Assembly: GCA_964631745.1 (NCBI GenBank)
Contig: CAZVWV010000041.1
Location: forward strand, 1 to 25,181
Direction: 5' to 3'
Source: CAZVWV01 sp964631745
GTDB lineage: Bacteria > Bdellovibrionota_C > UBA2361 > JBGSMV01
Length of the DNA stretch: 25,181 nucleotides
In this document: in pieces, positions 6,552-14,994 of the stretch
Layout: each line of letters begins with the position of its first letter
Numbering within the stretch: position 1 is the stretch's first letter
Position numbers and translations under genes: made by a program
Notes under the pieces: generated by a model
Told to the model about the DNA's origin: nothing
The model's input: the letters and a program-made list of their open reading frames with translations, nothing else
Database searches by the model: none

Positions 6552-9005
6552 ATGAAAGTAAATGATTTTCTTACAAAGATGATGAGCGTCAATTCGCTGA
6601 TTGTCCGGCCTCTAATTTTCTTGGGCAGCCTTATTCTCTCGATCGATGCCACGGCTGCGGATGTCGGCAAGCTCGTCACGCATATTAGAGGCGTGGGAAA
6701 AAGCGGCGTCTACTTAACACTTAGTGGTGGAGATCTTTCCGAGAGTATCGAGAAGCGCACGTCCAAGGCTGGAAGAGTGTCCTTAAAAAATATCGCGCCG
6801 GGTACTTACACGCTGACACCTCGAAAGAATGGAATTAAATTTTCGCCAGAGTTTCGAACGGTAACTATAGCAGTCGGTGTCACTGGCAAGGCAAGATTCT
6901 CAAGCACGAAAATGGCTGCGCGCGTCGGGATGACATATTGCGTATCGTGCCACAAAATGGCGAGCGCCGATGTTTATGCGGATTGGCTGAGTGGCCCGCA
7001 TGGTAATTTCGATTACGTTGATGGCTCTGGCAATAAATATGAATACAACCACTTTCAGAGCACCTTCGTTTATCCGACTAATTATACGCTTTTTACCGGA
7101 TATCCAAACGATGCCACCATTACGGCGGCGTTAGCTAATCCTGAATTTAGCGGCAAGACCAAGAGTTATTGTTTCGGATGTCACGGAGATTGGTCGAGCG
7201 ACCGCACAAAAGTAGCGACCTTCCCACTCGTGAGACCGGATGGAACGGTTGACACAATAAATAGCAGCACTCAGATCGCGCGTCCAGTTATAGGCTGCGA
7301 AGCTTGTCATGGCAGCGGCCGAAAGCACATTAGTTCTCCAGGCAAAGCGCTCACGTTCGAAGCTCCGTCGGCGGTACAGTGTGGAGAGTGCCATAACAAT
7401 AAGTTCCCCGAGGAACATTTGAGCAGTCACCCCGCCGGAGCGGCTGGTGCCAATAATCCCGGAATTTATGAAGCTTACCAAGTTTCGGCGCACACACACT
7501 CGTTAGATGACGCCAGCCTCTTCACGAATCCAAATTCCAAAGATAAAGCTCTAAAACCATTATGCGCCAAATGTCATTCCGACCAGGGCGCCAGAATTTA
7601 TCGAGCCACTCAGGGTGACGCCACGACCTTACCTGCCCAACTAGCAGGCGAGGCCGATCATACAGAATTCGACGTGGTGCAGTGCCGCACCTGTCACGAT
7701 GCCCACAATCCGGGAGAATTGCTGAGAAACGCTAGTGCGGCTACCGGCAGCGCCGGCGCACGTTCTGCCGAGTTCAACACCTGTACAAATTGTCACCAAC
7801 TCTTGGATTCAAATGACGCCAAGATTACTCCATATCATAGTGACCATGAAAAATCGATCACGACGAATCACTATGACGATCCAGCCACTACCGCGTTAGA
7901 AGGATACAACATTCATAAATCCAGCGATCAGGCTTGCTCTATGTGTCACAATCCGCATGTGGCAGGTACCGAAATTAACGAGCAATGGGCGGCTTCTGGG
8001 CATGGAGACTTAGCAGCGGATCCGTGGACGCACTATGATTGGAAATCTGCGAGCAGACAGGCCTGTCAGCGGTGCCACACCCCGATTGGGTTCATTAATA
8101 TAGTGGCCGACCAGGAGCACTATGTCGCCGCCAATAATGATTTCTCACACCTATCAGGGCAGCAAAACGATAATCTCACCTGTAACGGGTGTCACACAGA
8201 TAGCTCTTTTAAGCGTAGGACCATCGGCGCCTATGATGGATACGTCAAATTCCCATCCGGCGACAAAGTGAAGCTGGATGATGACAGTAACCTTTGTATG
8301 ATGTGTCACCAAGGTCGAGCATCGAAGGTCGACATTGACACGAAGATTAGTTCGGGACCTCCGCCATACACTTCATTCTCCAACATTCACTATTTGGCGG
8401 CAGCCGCGACCTTTTTCGGTAGCGAAACTAGAGGTGGCTACGAATACTCAGGAAAAAGTTATGTTTCGCGTAGCACCTTTCCCGATCACGGCGGCAAGTT
8501 CGATACCTGCGTAAAATGTCATTTGAGGAAAGAAAGCGCAGAGTCCCCGGACCATCATTTTGTTCCGGAAGTAGCGGACTGTTCAAGCTCGGGTTGTCAT
8601 GTCGGAATTGTCTCTCTTGAAGATATTCGCCCGCCCAGTGCGCTTGATTATGATGGTGATAGCAACACCACTGAAGGCATTAAGGGAGAGATTGAAAGCA
8701 TGCGGGCCGACTTGTATGTGGCCATTAAAGCTTACGCCTCCGGCACGGTGCACTTCGCCATCGTTTACGATGAAGCCACTAATCCGTATTGGTTTAGAGA
8801 CACAAACGGGAACGGTGTTAAGGATTCCGGCGAGAGCACCGGCTATAACAAATTCGACGCTAAGCTCCTAAAGGCGGCTTATAACTATCACATGAGTCTA
8901 AAAGAACCACATACATTTATTCACAACTACAAGTACATGGTGGAGCTACTCTACGATTCACTTGAAGATTTGGGTGTCAACATGAGTAGTTACACGCGGC
9001 CATAG
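6552..9005 (+). CDS. Secreted 13-heme c-type cytochrome with N-terminal beta-sandwich domain (OmcB-like)
   Basis: An 817-residue exported cytochrome. A Sec signal peptide ends at ATAAD (about residue 36); there is no lipobox. Residues 37-118 look like a carboxypeptidase-regulatory beta-sandwich (SKAGRVSLKNIAPGTYTLTP). Twelve CxxCH motifs run from residue 130 to about 660, and one CX4CH (CSSSGCH) lies at residue 677. Many extra His residues suit bis-His coordination. The C-terminal 130 residues hold an EF-hand-like calcium loop (DTNGNGVKDSGE, about 750) and the motif AAYNYHMSLKEPHTFIHN-YKYMVELLYDS, which I recognise from Geobacter-type outer-membrane multiheme cytochromes such as OmcB. The ATG has GGAG seven bases upstream. 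Likely role: terminal extracellular electron transfer with the MtrAB conduit encoded nearby. Confidence 0.92.
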   Translation: MKVNDFLTKMMSVNSLIVRPLIFLGSLILSIDATAADVGKLVTHIRGVGKSGVYLTLSGGDLSESIEKRTSKAGRVSLKNIAPGTYTLTPRKNGIKFSPEFRTVTIAVGVTGKARFSSTKMAARVGMTYCVSCHKMASADVYADWLSGPHGNFDYVDGSGNKYEYNHFQSTFVYPTNYTLFTGYPNDATITAALANPEFSGKTKSYCFGCHGDWSSDRTKVATFPLVRPDGTVDTINSSTQIARPVIGCEACHGSGRKHISSPGKALTFEAPSAVQCGECHNNKFPEEHLSSHPAGAAGANNPGIYEAYQVSAHTHSLDDASLFTNPNSKDKALKPLCAKCHSDQGARIYRATQGDATTLPAQLAGEADHTEFDVVQCRTCHDAHNPGELLRNASAATGSAGARSAEFNTCTNCHQLLDSNDAKITPYHSDHEKSITTNHYDDPATTALEGYNIHKSSDQACSMCHNPHVAGTEINEQWAASGHGDLAADPWTHYDWKSASRQACQRCHTPIGFINIVADQEHYVAANNDFSHLSGQQNDNLTCNGCHTDSSFKRRTIGAYDGYVKFPSGDKVKLDDDSNLCMMCHQGRASKVDIDTKISSGPPPYTSFSNIHYLAAAATFFGSETRGGYEYSGKSYVSRSTFPDHGGKFDTCVKCHLRKESAESPDHHFVPEVADCSSSGCHVGIVSLEDIRPPSALDYDGDSNTTEGIKGEIESMRADLYVAIKAYASGTVHFAIVYDEATNPYWFRDTNGNGVKDSGESTGYNKFDAKLLKAAYNYHMSLKEPHTFIHNYKYMVELLYDSLEDLGVNMSSYTRP

Positions 9006-9017
9006 TGCAGAAGTCAG

Positions 9018-9047
9018 CACGGGCAGCATCTCCTAGTGTTGCCCGTG
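9018..9047 (+). terminator. Hairpin after the 13-heme cytochrome gene
   Basis: A perfect 8-bp stem, CACGGGCA paired with TGCCCGTG, with a 14-base loop, starts 13 bases after the stop codon and is followed by a moderately T-rich stretch rather than a clean T run. A transcription terminator or mRNA 3'-stabilising structure is plausible; the downstream gene might still be reached by read-through. Confidence 0.45.
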
Positions 9048-9100
9048 TCCGCATTTCATGATTTAAATCTCTTTACGGAAAACTCTAAAGGAATCATAAG

Positions 9101-9796
9101 ATGAAGTATCTACAGCCCGCGCCGACAGTTTCATATTTTGTAAAGCTCGCGGCCAGCTTGATTTTAGTAGCGACAATTTTCTATGGCGATAGCGCGGAGG
9201 CGCAGAGTACAGGGGCGAATGAGCCCAAAGGACAAACAGTAACGCAGGCGGTGATCGATGCGCATGAGATGATCGCGTCGGTTGAGACTAGTCCTCACAA
9301 AACTAATGGTAGTGGAGCTAAGGCTCCGCATGCCGAGGGAAGTTTTGCAAGCGGTAGTCGCGACCAAGTAACATGGACTGTACCGCAGGGCTGGGTTGAG
9401 GTTGCGCCAACATCCATGCGCCTTGGGAATTTCCTCTATACTGATGGCAGTAACGGCCAAAAGGTGGAGATATCGGTGGTATCGTTACCGGGATCGGCCG
9501 GAGGGGTGGCTGCCAATATAGATATGTGGAGGTCCCAGATTGGCCTCCCGCGAGTTGAAGGCGACCAGGCGCTGAAACAAATTGAGGAACTTACGTTGGG
9601 CGAGCTTAAGATCAGTATGGCTGATCTAGTGAGTACGGAAAATATTATTGAGAGTAAGTATAAAGCCCGAATTATGGGTGCGATTAGCGTGCACGGGACA
9701 AACACCTGGTTTTTCAAGATGAAAGGCGAAGATTCCGCGGTCGGGAACTCGAAGGAGAATTTTCTCTCGTTTTTGCGCAGCGTAAAATTCAAGTAA
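9101..9796 (+). CDS. Secreted protein of unknown function in the cytochrome cluster
   Basis: A 231-residue exported protein. A hydrophobic signal segment (LAASLILVATIFYGDSAEAQ) ends near residue 35, and a low-complexity linker (to about residue 85) precedes a compact domain. The domain begins VTWTVPQGW, continues with SMRLGNF and a GGVAANIDMWRSQIGLP segment, and ends TWFFKMKGEDSAV followed by FLSFLRSVKF. I have seen such W-x-VP-x-GW / GG-x-x-AN-x-x-x-WR-x-Q proteins as unnamed predicted periplasmic or lipoprotein families, but no function is known to me. It has no Cys and no heme motif. The ATG at 9101 is preceded by AAGGA at a normal distance. It follows the 13-heme cytochrome on the same strand with a 95-bp gap containing a hairpin. 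A structural or assembly partner of the cytochromes is possible but speculative. Confidence 0.8.
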   Translation: MKYLQPAPTVSYFVKLAASLILVATIFYGDSAEAQSTGANEPKGQTVTQAVIDAHEMIASVETSPHKTNGSGAKAPHAEGSFASGSRDQVTWTVPQGWVEVAPTSMRLGNFLYTDGSNGQKVEISVVSLPGSAGGVAANIDMWRSQIGLPRVEGDQALKQIEELTLGELKISMADLVSTENIIESKYKARIMGAISVHGTNTWFFKMKGEDSAVGNSKENFLSFLRSVKFK

Positions 9797-9918
9797 GGGT
9801 GGGTGGGGTACTAGGGCCCCGTGCCAAGTCCATCGAGAGTCTCCGTTGAATCATCCATCTCCGTCAGTCCTTGTGGGGTAGTCTTTTTATTAACATTTTC
9901 AGCTGATTACATACATGG
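9797..9918. other. Intergenic spacer, no gene seen
   Basis: The stretch downstream of the secreted protein up to the first copy of the nested palindrome. It begins with a G-rich run (GGGTGGGTGGGG) and a small GGGG/CCCC hairpin possibility near 9805-9825. Nothing here resembles the missing ATPase half of the downstream pseudogene. I see no other structure. Confidence 0.5.
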
Positions 9919-10117
9919 GCCGTAGCTGCTCAAAAACCTCGGGTAAATTGCAAACGCGACGCAGAGCACGGATATTATGTAGCGCCGGACGACTCTTCGG
10001 CCGGTGCCACTAAGAGGCACAAATTCTTAGGCCGATAGGCAGCAGCCGGTGCGAGCAGGTGGTGGCTACGCCCTAAACGATAATGCCACTATAACCACCG
10101 GCCGACGAGTCGTCGGC
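9919..10117 (+). repeat. Nested palindromic repeat element, copy 1
   Basis: About 199 bp, nearly identical to the copy at 22303-22541 and, inverted, to the one at 24982 onward. It starts GCCGTAGCTGCTCAAAAACC, then carries the inner terminal repeat GTAGCGCCGGACGACTCTTC, a GTGCC/GGCAC hairpin, a conserved core and the closing inner repeat ending CGACGAGTCGTCGGC at 10117. The outer right end present in copy 2 (CCCGGGGTTTTTGAGC) is missing here. The element runs directly into the 5'-truncated DUF4143 reading frame, so the junction is a deletion or rearrangement end point. It encodes no protein. MITE-like or REP-like mobility is inferred from structure and copy number. Confidence 0.85.
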
Positions 10118-10676
10118 AGCACAGTCAAATGGAAAGGTCATCAATTATTCCAATATTGCGGCAGATGTGCGGCTCGATACTAAAACGGTACAACAATACT
10201 TTCAAATATTAGAGGATACCTTGCTTTGTTTTTTTCTTGAGCCACACCACACTTCTTTACGCAAACGTCAGAGTGCTAATCCGAAATGTTATCTGATCGA
10301 CATAGGAATTTGGCGCGCTCTAACCAACACATTTTCGTATGGCCTCAAGTCTGACTCAGTTGGTTTTGGCAATTTATTTGAGCACTTTGTAATTGCTGAA
10401 CTTCGAGCGGTCAGCAGATCGCGTAAAACCGGCTTTGAGTTCTTTTTTTACAGAAAAGATGACCAAATAGAAGTTGATCTGATCATTGAGCGCCCTGGTC
10501 AAGATTTGGTTCTGTTAGCGATTAAATCTCATAGTATGATTGAAGAAAGGCACGTTAAAGGACTAAACACCGTCGCAAAAGAGTATCCCAAGGCTGAGGT
10601 AATCTGCCTATCACTCGATAAAAACGAAAAACAGTTTGGCAGAGTGCGCGCAATGCATTGGACAGATGGCCTGTGA
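10116..10676 (+). pseudogene. 5'-truncated DUF4143 ATPase (AAA-type) remnant
   Basis: The C-terminal half of an AAA-ATPase/DUF4143 protein. The reading frame opens at the repeat junction with AAQSNGKVINYSNIAADV, then DTKTVQQYFQILEDTLL, PKCYLIDIGIWRAL, FGNLFEHFVIAELRA and IEVDLIIERP. This is the family's winged-helix segment followed by the PD-(D/E)XK-like DUF4143 domain (EVDLI...AIKS). Full-length members have about 200 further N-terminal residues with a Walker A ATPase, and none of that is found upstream, where the palindromic element lies instead. A GTG at 10167 could start a 169-residue product, but without the ATPase it is most likely dead. These genes are common in horizontally moving toxin-antitoxin-like settings. 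Confidence 0.85.
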
Positions 10677-10811
10677 GCGCTAGGTCTTTAACAGCTGGCA
10701 ACCGACCGCTCGTTCCGCGGCTAGCAGGCGCTAATGAATGCTGCTTCGCCGGGGGCGAAAGACGCTTACACTCCACCCACCGTTCTTTACCGGCAATCTT
10801 TACCAGTGCCT

Positions 10812-13106
10812 TTAGAATCGATACTTGCAATTAGCGTAAATCATATTGAAATCATAATCGCTGAAAGGATAGGAGCCTCCCAGCAGAGCGCCGTTGTAGC
10901 TTCCTGTTGCCGTTGTCGGAACGGAGGTGTACCCCAGCCCCTCAAAATCCCTAAAGGTGTATCTCTCCCAGAGATAACCGAAGGTCAACATAACACTCTT
11001 ACTAGCTTTGTAACGTAAGGTTGGGTTAAGGCGGTGCGCGCGCGAGTTGTCTACTTGGTCAAAGTCTCCGGGGACGAAGGCATTGGAGTCGTCCAGCACG
11101 CTTCCGAGCGGGCTATTAAAGCTCATATTGCCTTGGGCTAAAGAGAAAGCGTAATTTACGTCAAAGAATAATTCCTTGGGCAGCAGCGTAAAGGTGGCGC
11201 CAGCCCCGATAGTGTGCACTATATCTTCAGTGTCAGCGCTCCAGTTGCTGGTTGAAAAGAGGCCGGTATCCACCACATACGGGTCGCCCAATGCCCCTGA
11301 GGTCCACTGCCTAGCCGCCTGACTTCCGTTGTGATGTTCGTAGCTGTAAGACGATTTAAGCGTGACCCATTTAACGCCGGAATATTCGGCATCGGCAGAG
11401 AGTTGATAATGTCGGTCATCAAGTAATCCAAAAGCGGATTTATCGAAATTGCTATTCCCATAAATCAAGCCCGCGGTGATGTCCAACTCCTCACTGGGAG
11501 TCAGACTCGAAAGGAAATGTACTGAATCCATCTCCCTTGAGGCCTCGTAATACTTCCTTAAGAGGGGCAGTTGGCCGGGGGTGTCTTCTCCGCCGAATGG
11601 CTTAGTGAAATCGTAGTCGCCCACATGACGGTAAGATTTTTGATACGATGTTTTTAGAGTTAGAAGTTCGTTGACGCGATAGTCGAAAGAAGTTCCTAGT
11701 ATATCTTCGGACTGATCTGTCACCTCGCGGTTGTCTCGATGGGTATCCGTGTAGCTATAGAGCAGCCCTAGTCGCGTATTTTTGGGCAGCCTTATGCCCA
11801 AGTCTAGCCCGGCATTCTGTTTGGTGTAACTGGTGGGGCGGGTTGTGGCTGATTCTACCTGCCAGGTGGCGTCTGTGAGCGCCAGGCCCGGAAACACAAT
11901 TTGGTCCATATTATTGTCGTAGTTGTAGAAGCGGTACTTTGCTGAGGTGTCCAGCCAATTAAGTGGTCGAGAGCTGATGCCTAAGCTGTATAGAGCGGTT
12001 GAAACCGAGGCGTCCGGGCTGGAAACCGGTAAATTTCGGGCGCTCGAAGCATCAAAAATCTTGGAGCCGTCTATACCCTGAATGCTGGTGTTGCTCGTAT
12101 AGGGGATAAGCGAGTCATCTTGCAACATCCAACCCAAGGATGCGGCCATATTAACATGGGATTTCCAGGGTAGGTCGCTAACGGCCGCATTCATCGAGGC
12201 GGCATGATAAAGATTGTCCGGAGCTAATGCCAAAACACCGCGGGAGGCACCCGTATTTACATAGACATTGTTAACAAAGCTGGGGTTCGTAAAAGCGTTG
12301 GGCGAAGTGCTATCACTGACACGGAACGGATTGTCATAGCTAAGAGTGCCGGTATCGTTTTGGAATACTGATAGATAGTAGTTAGCCGCCAAATAGATTC
12401 CTTTCTCAGTGTAGTCGCCGGTTATGCGTGCTTGCGAGGTGTTGAAATCAACCGGCTCGGCCAGTTCGATTACGTTTCCAAAGCCGAAAGAGCCCATTCC
12501 GGGCCTGGCGCCTGAGCGCTTTTCACTAGAAACATCAACTTTGAGAGAATAGGGTTTGTAACCGCTGTAATCCACCTTTAACTTCCCCGTCTTCCTTAGG
12601 ATCTGCAAGTTAACATCGTGCCCTTCACTCTCCATTAAGGCGTTCAATCGATTAATCAGATCGGCGTTGTTACTTGCGCTAGTTAAATTAGCTTGGGCGC
12701 TATCTGGTAGAGTTAGGTTGCCGCTTCCTGTGCCCGAATAAATTGAGTTGGCATTATAAGCAAAACGATGTGGAATTTGGTTGTAACTAAAATCAAACTT
12801 ATACTGTCCGAAGCGACCTCCGGATAAGGTGACTTTTTGATCCTCGCGATCTAAGTTCTCACCCGTAAGAGTGGCATAATCACCACTTTCTTTGACCTCA
12901 TGTTTAATTCTTAAGTCCCCGCCAAAGCCGCTTGATAAATCGCGGTATTCCTCCGCTTTAGCAGATTCCTTGCGACCTTCGGTGTATATGCCGGACAGTC
13001 CTATCTCTCCCGAGAGAGTTTTTTCTGCCTTGTCGTCAGCGCGCCCGGGATTTTGTAGGCCCAAAAGTATTCCGAGGAGGAGTGTGATTGATATTTTCGT
13101 ATTCAT
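10812..13106 (-). CDS. mtrB: MtrB/PioB-type outer-membrane porin (decaheme-associated beta-barrel)
   Basis: A 764-residue outer-membrane beta-barrel that, in this family, wraps around the periplasmic decaheme cytochrome and lets electrons cross the outer membrane. It has a signal peptide (residues 1-23), then the typical start LSGEIGLSGIYTEGRKES and alternating amphipathic strands throughout, such as GRFGQYKFDFSYNQIPHRF (a recognised MtrB/PioB family stretch). The terminal residue is Phe (YRF), the standard barrel-assembly signal. The N-terminal CxxC pair described for Shewanella MtrB is absent; the only Cys I see is near the C-terminus (YANCKYRF). The ATG at 13106 follows GGGAGA at good spacing, 16 bp after the mtrA stop, so the two are cotranscribed. 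The gene name is assigned by family and context; pioB would be equally defensible. Confidence 0.93.
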   Translation of the reverse strand: MNTKISITLLLGILLGLQNPGRADDKAEKTLSGEIGLSGIYTEGRKESAKAEEYRDLSSGFGGDLRIKHEVKESGDYATLTGENLDREDQKVTLSGGRFGQYKFDFSYNQIPHRFAYNANSIYSGTGSGNLTLPDSAQANLTSASNNADLINRLNALMESEGHDVNLQILRKTGKLKVDYSGYKPYSLKVDVSSEKRSGARPGMGSFGFGNVIELAEPVDFNTSQARITGDYTEKGIYLAANYYLSVFQNDTGTLSYDNPFRVSDSTSPNAFTNPSFVNNVYVNTGASRGVLALAPDNLYHAASMNAAVSDLPWKSHVNMAASLGWMLQDDSLIPYTSNTSIQGIDGSKIFDASSARNLPVSSPDASVSTALYSLGISSRPLNWLDTSAKYRFYNYDNNMDQIVFPGLALTDATWQVESATTRPTSYTKQNAGLDLGIRLPKNTRLGLLYSYTDTHRDNREVTDQSEDILGTSFDYRVNELLTLKTSYQKSYRHVGDYDFTKPFGGEDTPGQLPLLRKYYEASREMDSVHFLSSLTPSEELDITAGLIYGNSNFDKSAFGLLDDRHYQLSADAEYSGVKWVTLKSSYSYEHHNGSQAARQWTSGALGDPYVVDTGLFSTSNWSADTEDIVHTIGAGATFTLLPKELFFDVNYAFSLAQGNMSFNSPLGSVLDDSNAFVPGDFDQVDNSRAHRLNPTLRYKASKSVMLTFGYLWERYTFRDFEGLGYTSVPTTATGSYNGALLGGSYPFSDYDFNMIYANCKYRF

Positions 13107-13122
13107 TGCCGTCTCCCTATTC

Positions 13123-14154
13123 TTAACGCGTCAAAGAAATGCCAGAAGGACTGTTGCTTCCGTGAACTGCCACATGGCAGTTCATACAAGCGCGATTGAA
13201 CGCCCTGTTGCCCAACATCACGTATGCACTCTTGTTAGGGGAATTGGCGGGGATGGCGTAGAGCGTACCAACATGCCCCGCTTCCGAATGGCAGGTTTGG
13301 CACAAGAATGGAACCTTTTGTACCAAGAGTTTGTCATGAGAAGAACCGTGCGCTGTGTGACAGGTCATGCAGTTCTCTTGAACGGGCGCGTGATCCCAGA
13401 TGAAGGGCCCGCGCTTGTCGGCATGACATTCAAAACATTTTTCGTTGCCACTATTGGCACTGACCAGCTTATCGGCCACGGTGCCGTGTACGTTGTGGCA
13501 ATCGGAACAGTCCATCTTGCCTTCGCGAATCGGGTGATGTGAATTGCGTTGTAACTCTGCTTGAATATCTTTGTGACATTTGCCGCAGCTTTCAATCTGT
13601 GTGGCTCCGTTAAGATATTTCTGATTTTTCGAATGGGGGCTATGACAATCGGTGCATGAGATGCCCCGCTGTTGGTGAATGCTACCGTCCCACATGGCTT
13701 CGTTACCACCCGTGTGGCACTGTAAGCACACGGCATTTCGCTCGTCCGATGTTGAACTAGCCTTTAATCCGATTCGCAAAGCCGCCAGAGTCGGATCTTC
13801 AGTCGAGCCGGAACCATCGCCGTCTTCCTGGAATTTAGCGTGGTTCAGTGCTGGACCATGGCAAGTCTCGCAGCTATTTTTAGCAGCAGGAGCATTCGGG
13901 TTGCTGATAGCTCCGTGCGGCCCACTTAAGGATCGATCTGAGTATAGCGATAGCGCAGTATCTCGCGCGATGGTTGTGGCCGCGTGCGGACCCGCCACTG
14001 CTTTATCCGAGTGACACTCCAAGCAACGTTCTTCGCCGGCATATCCGTTAGCTTCGCTGAGCATTGAATCTTCTGCCAAAGCTGGCGCAACGCGACAGAA
14101 TAGCATCAGAGCGAACAACAATTTCTTGCCAATCTTTAAACTTTCAGACCCCAT
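13123..14154 (-). CDS. mtrA: MtrA/DmsE-type periplasmic decaheme c-type cytochrome
   Basis: A 343-residue exported cytochrome with exactly ten CxxCH motifs, the length and heme count of MtrA, PioA and DmsE. The signal peptide (KKLLFALMLFCRVAPALAED) covers residues 1-28. The first motif, CLECH, comes soon after it; then CETCH, CLQCH, CTDCHSPH, CGKCH, CSDCHNVHG, CFECH, CMTCHTAHGSSHD, CQTCH and CMNCHVAVHG. The repeated CxxCH-x-x-H pattern supplies nearby distal His ligands. In the family it plugs the MtrB barrel and hands electrons from periplasmic or inner-membrane donors to the cell surface. I chose ATG 14154 because GGAG lies seven bases upstream; the frame stays open to an ATG at 14184 with no such signal. 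First gene of the mtrA-mtrB operon. Confidence 0.95.
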   Translation of the reverse strand: MGSESLKIGKKLLFALMLFCRVAPALAEDSMLSEANGYAGEERCLECHSDKAVAGPHAATTIARDTALSLYSDRSLSGPHGAISNPNAPAAKNSCETCHGPALNHAKFQEDGDGSGSTEDPTLAALRIGLKASSTSDERNAVCLQCHTGGNEAMWDGSIHQQRGISCTDCHSPHSKNQKYLNGATQIESCGKCHKDIQAELQRNSHHPIREGKMDCSDCHNVHGTVADKLVSANSGNEKCFECHADKRGPFIWDHAPVQENCMTCHTAHGSSHDKLLVQKVPFLCQTCHSEAGHVGTLYAIPANSPNKSAYVMLGNRAFNRACMNCHVAVHGSNSPSGISLTR

Positions 14155-14532
14155 CAGTGTTCTCCGTAACGCAACGAAACTCAATTTGCTTTACATAAAC
14201 TATCTGACTTTGATGCGCCTTGAAATGGAGATTCGTCACTTATATTTCGGACGACCAAAAGTTGAGACTTAGCCCGCTGCTTTATAGTAGTAATTTACTC
14301 AAGGTTGATTTATTTGTTCATCTATTCTCGGTTGAGTTTTACGCGCAACCTTCCGTTACTCTGGGTAGTAAGCGTGCGGCTTCGTTTGCTTCCAAGATCC
14401 TCATGGCGAGAAGGCAAGCTGGAGAGCTCTATCCTTCGGATTGGCAAGCCCGTACGTTTATGCAAGCATGCGCTTGCTGTTGGTTTCATGGTCGCAAAAG
14501 CGGAAATTTTTTTCGAGAAAGGAGAAATTGGA
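14155..14532. promoter_or_regulatory. Divergent spacer between mtrA and the monoheme cytochrome
   Basis: A 378-bp region with no convincing gene. Reading frames cross it on the plus strand, but their composition is not protein-like and the downstream gene has a clear internal start. It must carry the mtrAB promoter (minus) and the promoter for the monoheme and NapC-like genes (plus). A weak plus-strand candidate is TTGAGA at 14262-14267 with TATAGT at 14283-14288, but the 15-base spacing is short. No operator is obvious. Confidence 0.4.
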
Positions 14533-14943
14533 ATGGTGAAGCTTATGTTGAAAACGGCGGTACTTGAATGCTTGGCCGCAATGTTTTTCTTAGCACTCTT
14601 CGCAAATCAGGCCCACGCGGACGGGAAGATGTTTATGGAGAAGAAATGCACCAAGTGTCATGCCATCTCCGCTTATAATATTGAGAAGAAAGAAACAAAG
14701 GACGATGCTGATGACGAAGATGACGATGATTCAGAAAAGGTCGATCCTCCAGATCTTTCTAACGTCGGAAACCAGCACGATGCCGCGTTTTTAACACCGT
14801 TTTTAAAGAAAGAGATTGAGCACAAGCCTCACCCCGGTTGCGATTCCAAAAAGAAACATAAAGTCAAATTTAAAGGGTCAGATGAAGAGTTCAAACAGAT
14901 GGTTGATTGGCTTCTGACCTTAAAAAAGGAACCTACCAAATAA
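14533..14943 (+). CDS. Small monoheme c-type cytochrome with acidic insert
   Basis: A 136-residue exported protein. The signal peptide ends at AHADG (about residue 32), followed at once by MFMEKKCTKCH, the single heme site (residue 39). A strongly acidic stretch (DDADDEDDDDSEK, about residues 57-70) interrupts the usual class I cytochrome c fold, after which PPDLSNVGN and a C-terminal helix (DEEFKQMVDWLLTLKK) fit it. The usual distal Met before the last helix is not seen; a Lys/His-rich loop (KKKHKVKFKG) occupies that place, so His ligation is possible (inference). AAGGAG eight bases before the ATG at 14533 fixes the start, though the frame is open further upstream. Probably an electron shuttle between the NapC-like protein encoded next and MtrA. 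Confidence 0.88.
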   Translation: MVKLMLKTAVLECLAAMFFLALFANQAHADGKMFMEKKCTKCHAISAYNIEKKETKDDADDEDDDDSEKVDPPDLSNVGNQHDAAFLTPFLKKEIEHKPHPGCDSKKKHKVKFKGSDEEFKQMVDWLLTLKKEPTK

Positions 14944-14994
14944 CAGCTCGTAAGATCTGTTCAACAGTAGGTACAAGAAAGTAAAGACATTAAA

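Noticed and set aside
7131..7499. Minus-strand frames inside the 13-heme gene and similar long antisense frames elsewhere
   Set aside because: They mirror strongly coding plus-strand sequence and show no domain or start signal of their own.
10739..10765. TTCGCC-ggg-GGCGAA hairpin as the mtrB terminator
   Set aside because: It lies more than 50 bp after mtrB and no T run follows on the minus strand, so the evidence is too weak.
14305..14532. Upstream extension of the monoheme cytochrome frame, giving 212 residues
   Set aside because: The extra 76 residues are Arg/Leu-rich and not signal-like, while the ATG at 14533 has an AAGGAG site and is followed at once by a normal signal peptide.
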